Shown piece by piece: positions 59,468 to 64,000 of a stretch of 64,000 nucleotides of DNA. The stretch spans positions 8,618,001-8,682,000 of the forward strand of contig NZ_CP107772.1 in NCBI RefSeq assembly GCF_036345155.1, given 5' to 3'. Positions within the stretch are counted from its first letter, which is position 1. The number at the start of each line of letters is the position of its first letter. A model generated the notes under the pieces. That model was not told the origin of the DNA and did no database searches. It saw only the letters and a list, made by a program, of their open reading frames with translations. The stretch comes from Streptomyces sp. NBC_00582 (lineage in GTDB: Bacteria > Actinomycetota > Actinomycetes > Streptomycetales > Streptomycetaceae). The position numbers and the translations under genes were made by a program.

Positions 59468-59747
59468 CCCGTCGCTGTGTGCGGCCTGGTTCGGAAGTTC
59501 GCCCCGACGGACTCGGTGCTCTCCCGTTGAGCCCGAGCCGGTAACGCCCCTTACTCGGGAACGTCGGTGGCAGGTTTGGCGGGGCGTGCCTCGCCGCTTG
59601 CGTGATGTGGACTGCCTGCGGTCGCAGTTGACGTGGAAGCAGGCGGAACTTCTGGAACGCCGAGGAGGCCCTCGTCAGGCCTGTCTGGTGCCGACGTGCC
59701 GCCCAGGTTGCCGGTGTGCCGGTTCAGCCCCTGCGTGTTGTGCTCCT

Positions 59748-61905
<2,158 letters not shown>

Positions 61906-61919
61906 AGGCCCTCTCCATC

Positions 61920-61941
61920 GAAACGAAAGCGTTTCCTTTCG
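61920..61941. promoter_or_regulatory. Overlapping palindromes upstream of the efflux TetR gene
   Basis: GAAACG-AAAG-CGTTTC (61920-61935) and CGAAAG-CGTTTC-CTTTCG (61924-61941) are overlapping inverted repeats 15 bp upstream of the TetR start. This is a likely TetR operator controlling the regulator-pump operon, and it stands out as AT-rich. Confidence 0.55.
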
Positions 61942-62012
61942 GTCGTAGCCGGTGAGGAGAGAAAATGCGAATTTGGATTTACGTTCGATGTATCCGCTGC
62001 CGGGCGCACCGT

Positions 62013-62024
62013 TAGGCTTACTGC
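62013..62024 (+). promoter_or_regulatory. -10 element of a leaderless promoter for the second TetR gene
   Basis: TAGGCT (62013-62018) fits TANNNT and ends six bases before GTG 62025. No Shine-Dalgarno is present, so transcription probably starts at the GTG itself, the same layout as at the paralogous TetR gene at 53,788. Confidence 0.5.
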
Positions 62025-62696
62025 GTGACCATCGACAGAACCTCTGCACCGCCCGCACACCAGAAGCGCAGCCGCGAGACGCAGAGCCGCATCTTCGCCG
62101 CGGGATTCCGGCTGCTGGAGGCCGGGGGGCCCGAGGCGCTGACCATGGCGGCGGTCGCCGCGGAGGCGGAGGTGTCGGTCGGCAGCGTCTACCGGCGGTT
62201 CGGCGACAAGGAGCGGCTGCTGCTGGCGATCCAGGCCGGGTTCACCGCTCAGTTCCGTGACGAGTTCCAGCGCCAGTTCGCCGCCAGCACCCTTTCGGCG
62301 GCCACCCCGCCCGCCGAGGTGATCGGCGCGGCGGTCACCGGCATGGCCGAGAGCTTCCAGTCGCACGCCTCGCTGCTGCGCGTGTTCCTGTTGCTCGGGC
62401 TCAGCAACCAGGCCGTGCTGGAGCACGGCAAAGAGATCGGCCTCGAAGGCGGAAGGGTCTTTCGGGACCTGGTGATGCTGGCCGCGCCTGCTCTCCGGCA
62501 CCACCCGGATGTGGAGGCGGCGATCGACTTCGCCCACCGGCTGGTCTACGCCGCCTGTGCGCATCGCGTCGTGCACGGTGAGCACCTCGAGTCCCGGCGC
62601 GCGCTGCCGTGGACGGACCTGATCGAGCAGCTGCGGCGGTCGGTCACGGCCTACCTGCTGAGCCCGGTCGACGGGTCGGCGGCCCGGGGGGAATAG
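62025..62696 (+). CDS. TetR-family regulator paralogous to the aromatic-cluster regulator
   Basis: 223 aa. The HTH region GSVYRRFGDKERLLLAIQ is identical to that of the TetR at 53,102-53,788. Similarity continues through RVFxLLG.xNQAV, FRDxVMLAAPALRHH and HGEHLES in the ligand domain. GTG 62025 without a ribosome binding site. It faces the aldehyde dehydrogenase across a shared terminator. It may recognise the same operator as its paralogue. Confidence 0.9.
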   Translation: MTIDRTSAPPAHQKRSRETQSRIFAAGFRLLEAGGPEALTMAAVAAEAEVSVGSVYRRFGDKERLLLAIQAGFTAQFRDEFQRQFAASTLSAATPPAEVIGAAVTGMAESFQSHASLLRVFLLLGLSNQAVLEHGKEIGLEGGRVFRDLVMLAAPALRHHPDVEAAIDFAHRLVYAACAHRVVHGEHLESRRALPWTDLIEQLRRSVTAYLLSPVDGSAARGE

Positions 62697-62725
62697 CGCG
62701 GCCTCCTGCTCAAAGAACGCAAGAA

Positions 62726-62756
62726 ACCCGGTGTGAGTTTCACACTCACACCGGGT
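62726..62756. terminator. Bidirectional terminator between TetR and aldehyde dehydrogenase genes
   Basis: ACCCGGTGTGAGT (62726-62738) and ACTCACACCGGGT (62744-62756) form a perfect 13-bp stem with a five-base loop between convergent genes. On the minus strand it is followed by a T-rich TTCTTG. Confidence 0.85.
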
Positions 62757-62771
62757 GGAGGTTCAGACGGT

Positions 62772-64000
62772 TCAGACGGCCATGGCCACGTACTTGGTCT
62801 CCAAGTAGTCCTCGATGCCCTCCGGGCCTCCCTCGCGGCCCAGCCCCGAGTGCTTCACACCGCCGAAGGGGGCGCCGGCGTTGGAGACCATCCCCTGGTT
62901 GAGCCCGATCATGCCGGTCTCCAGTGACTCCATCACGCGGAAGGCGCGGGAGAGGTCGCGGGTGTAGACGTAGGAGGCAAGCCCGTACTCGGTGCTGTTG
63001 GCGGCCGTGATCGCCTCTTCCTCGGTCCTGAAGGTCAGTACCGGAGCGACCGGCCCGAAGATCTCCTCCGTGACCAGGGCGCTGTCCGGTGTGAGCTTGG
63101 CGAGCACGGTCGGCTCGTAGAAGTAGCCGGGTCCCTCGACACGCGATCCGCCGCACAGGACCTGCGCGCCCCTGGCGACGGCGTCGGCGACGAGTCCGGC
63201 GACCTTGGTGCGCTGGGCCTCGTCGATGAGCGGGCCCAGCTGCACGCCCTCGTCCGTGCCGCGGCCGACCCTGAACGCGCCGATCCGCTCGGCCAGTTTG
63301 GTCGCGAACTCGTCGGCGACGGCCTCGTGGGCGTAGAACCGGTTGGCCGCCACGCAGGCCTCTCCGCCGTTGCGCATCTTGGCGATCAGCGCTCCCTCCA
63401 CCGCCGCGTCCACATCGGCGTCCTCGAAGACCAGGAAGGGGGCGTTGCCGCCGAGTTCCATCGACACCTTGAGGACCTGCTCGGCGGACTGCTCGATGAG
63501 CAGGCGCCCGACCTCGGTGGAGCCGGTGAAGGACAGCTTGCGCAGACGGCGGTCCCGGATCAGCGGCTCCATCACGGGGCCCGACGTCGACGCCGTGACG
63601 ATGTTCAGCACCCCGGCCGGCAGTCCCGCTTCCTCGAGGATCCGGCCCAGCATGAGCATCGACAGCGGTGTCTGCCTGGCCGGTTTGATCACCACGGTGC
63701 AGCCTGCCGCGATCGCGGGGCCGATCTTGCGCGTGCCCATGGCCAGCGGGAAGTTCCAGGGGGTGATGAACAGGCAGGGGCCCACCGGCTGCTTCATGGT
63801 CAGCACCCGGCCGGTGCCCGACTCGTTGACCGTGTAGCGACCGCTGATCCGCACCGCCTCCTCGGCGTACCAGCGGAAGAAGGCCGCCGCGTAGGAGACC
63901 TCGGCGCGCGCCTCGGCCAGCGGCTTGCCCATCTCCAGCGTCATCAGCAGCGCCAGTTCCTCGCAGCGGTCCGTCATCACCTCATACGCGCGGCGCAGGA
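62772..64000 (-). CDS. NAD(P)-dependent succinate-semialdehyde dehydrogenase-like aldehyde dehydrogenase (partial)
   Basis: ALDH superfamily member, GabD/SSADH subgroup. The frame is open to the window edge (reading LRRAYEVMTDRCEELALLMT before the first internal Met), so the N-terminus lies beyond 64,000. LFITPWNFPLAMGTRKIGPA, the FTGSTEVGRLL NAD site, catalytic Glu in ELGGNAPF and catalytic Cys in GGEACVAANRF are present. A role in succinate-semialdehyde or aromatic-aldehyde oxidation fits the neighbourhood, but the substrate is not fixed. Confidence 0.9.
   Translation of the reverse strand, partial: LRRAYEVMTDRCEELALLMTLEMGKPLAEARAEVSYAAAFFRWYAEEAVRISGRYTVNESGTGRVLTMKQPVGPCLFITPWNFPLAMGTRKIGPAIAAGCTVVIKPARQTPLSMLMLGRILEEAGLPAGVLNIVTASTSGPVMEPLIRDRRLRKLSFTGSTEVGRLLIEQSAEQVLKVSMELGGNAPFLVFEDADVDAAVEGALIAKMRNGGEACVAANRFYAHEAVADEFATKLAERIGAFRVGRGTDEGVQLGPLIDEAQRTKVAGLVADAVARGAQVLCGGSRVEGPGYFYEPTVLAKLTPDSALVTEEIFGPVAPVLTFRTEEEAITAANSTEYGLASYVYTRDLSRAFRVMESLETGMIGLNQGMVSNAGAPFGGVKHSGLGREGGPEGIEDYLETKYVAMAV

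Noticed and set aside
59468..59747. Gap between the truncated MFS gene and the DHA2 pump
   Set aside because: No promoter, repeat or frame with protein-like features beyond weak Arg-rich translations.

Overview
The window is high-GC actinobacterial DNA, almost certainly from a Streptomyces chromosome. GTG and TTG starts are common, coding is dense with four-base overlaps, and the gene order is typical of the genus: hisS, rarA, rpsD, alaS, ruvX, mltG, aroECKB, efp, nusB, bldD, the pyr operon, the integration host factor gene, gmk, rpoZ, coaBC, metK, priA, fmt, rsmB. A BldD with its c-di-GMP signature (RGD-x8-RQDD) also fits. No tRNA, rRNA or CRISPR array was seen.

Bases 1 to about 38,600 are core genome. 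They hold the 3' end of hisS, a C-terminally damaged ABC ATPase, a VKOR oxidoreductase, rarA, rpsD, two small envelope-associated proteins and alaS-ruvX-mltG-aroE. Next come the shikimate genes aroC-aroK-aroB, a proline-rich P-loop protein, an M24-fold protein with altered metal ligands, efp-nusB, and bldD on the opposite strand. The pyrimidine operon follows (pyrR-pyrB-pyrC-PH-like membrane protein-carA-carB-pyrD-pyrF). A leader hairpin before pyrR carries the PyrR recognition loop and sequesters the pyrR ribosome binding site. After it lie sIHF, gmk, rpoZ, coaBC, metK, priA (which lacks helicase motifs), a DNA-binding protein, fmt and rsmB.

Synteny stops right after rsmB. Bases 38,614 to 64,000 are accessory DNA rich in decayed genes: a shredded UvrD-type helicase, a zinc alcohol dehydrogenase tail, an IS481-type transposase with its catalytic centre deleted, a LysR regulator without its DNA-binding domain, a 34-codon CoA-transferase remnant, a thiolase pseudogene and a truncated MFS transporter. 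Intact genes among them include a long-chain-type acyl-CoA dehydrogenase and an AraC/metallo-beta-lactamase/NAD(P)-binding module.

The main feature of the accessory region (46.4-56.8 kb) is an aromatic catabolic cluster. It contains a vanillyl-alcohol-oxidase-type flavoenzyme, an SDR dehydrogenase, a single 891-residue protein fusing an MhpA-type FAD monooxygenase to a C-C-bond-hydrolase-like alpha/beta hydrolase, a TetR regulator, a hydroxyquinol-type intradiol dioxygenase, maleylacetate reductase and a tandem EthD-fold protein. The inferred scheme is side-chain oxidation of a 4-alkylphenol-like compound to an aryl ketone, ring hydroxylation and acyl removal by the fusion enzyme, then the hydroxyquinol-maleylacetate-3-oxoadipate route. 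The local 3-oxoadipate genes (pcaI, pcaF) have decayed, so the pathway would need copies elsewhere. Downstream are a quinone oxidoreductase/HxlR pair, a DHA2 efflux pump with its TetR, a second TetR paralogous to the cluster regulator, and an aldehyde dehydrogenase running off the window end.
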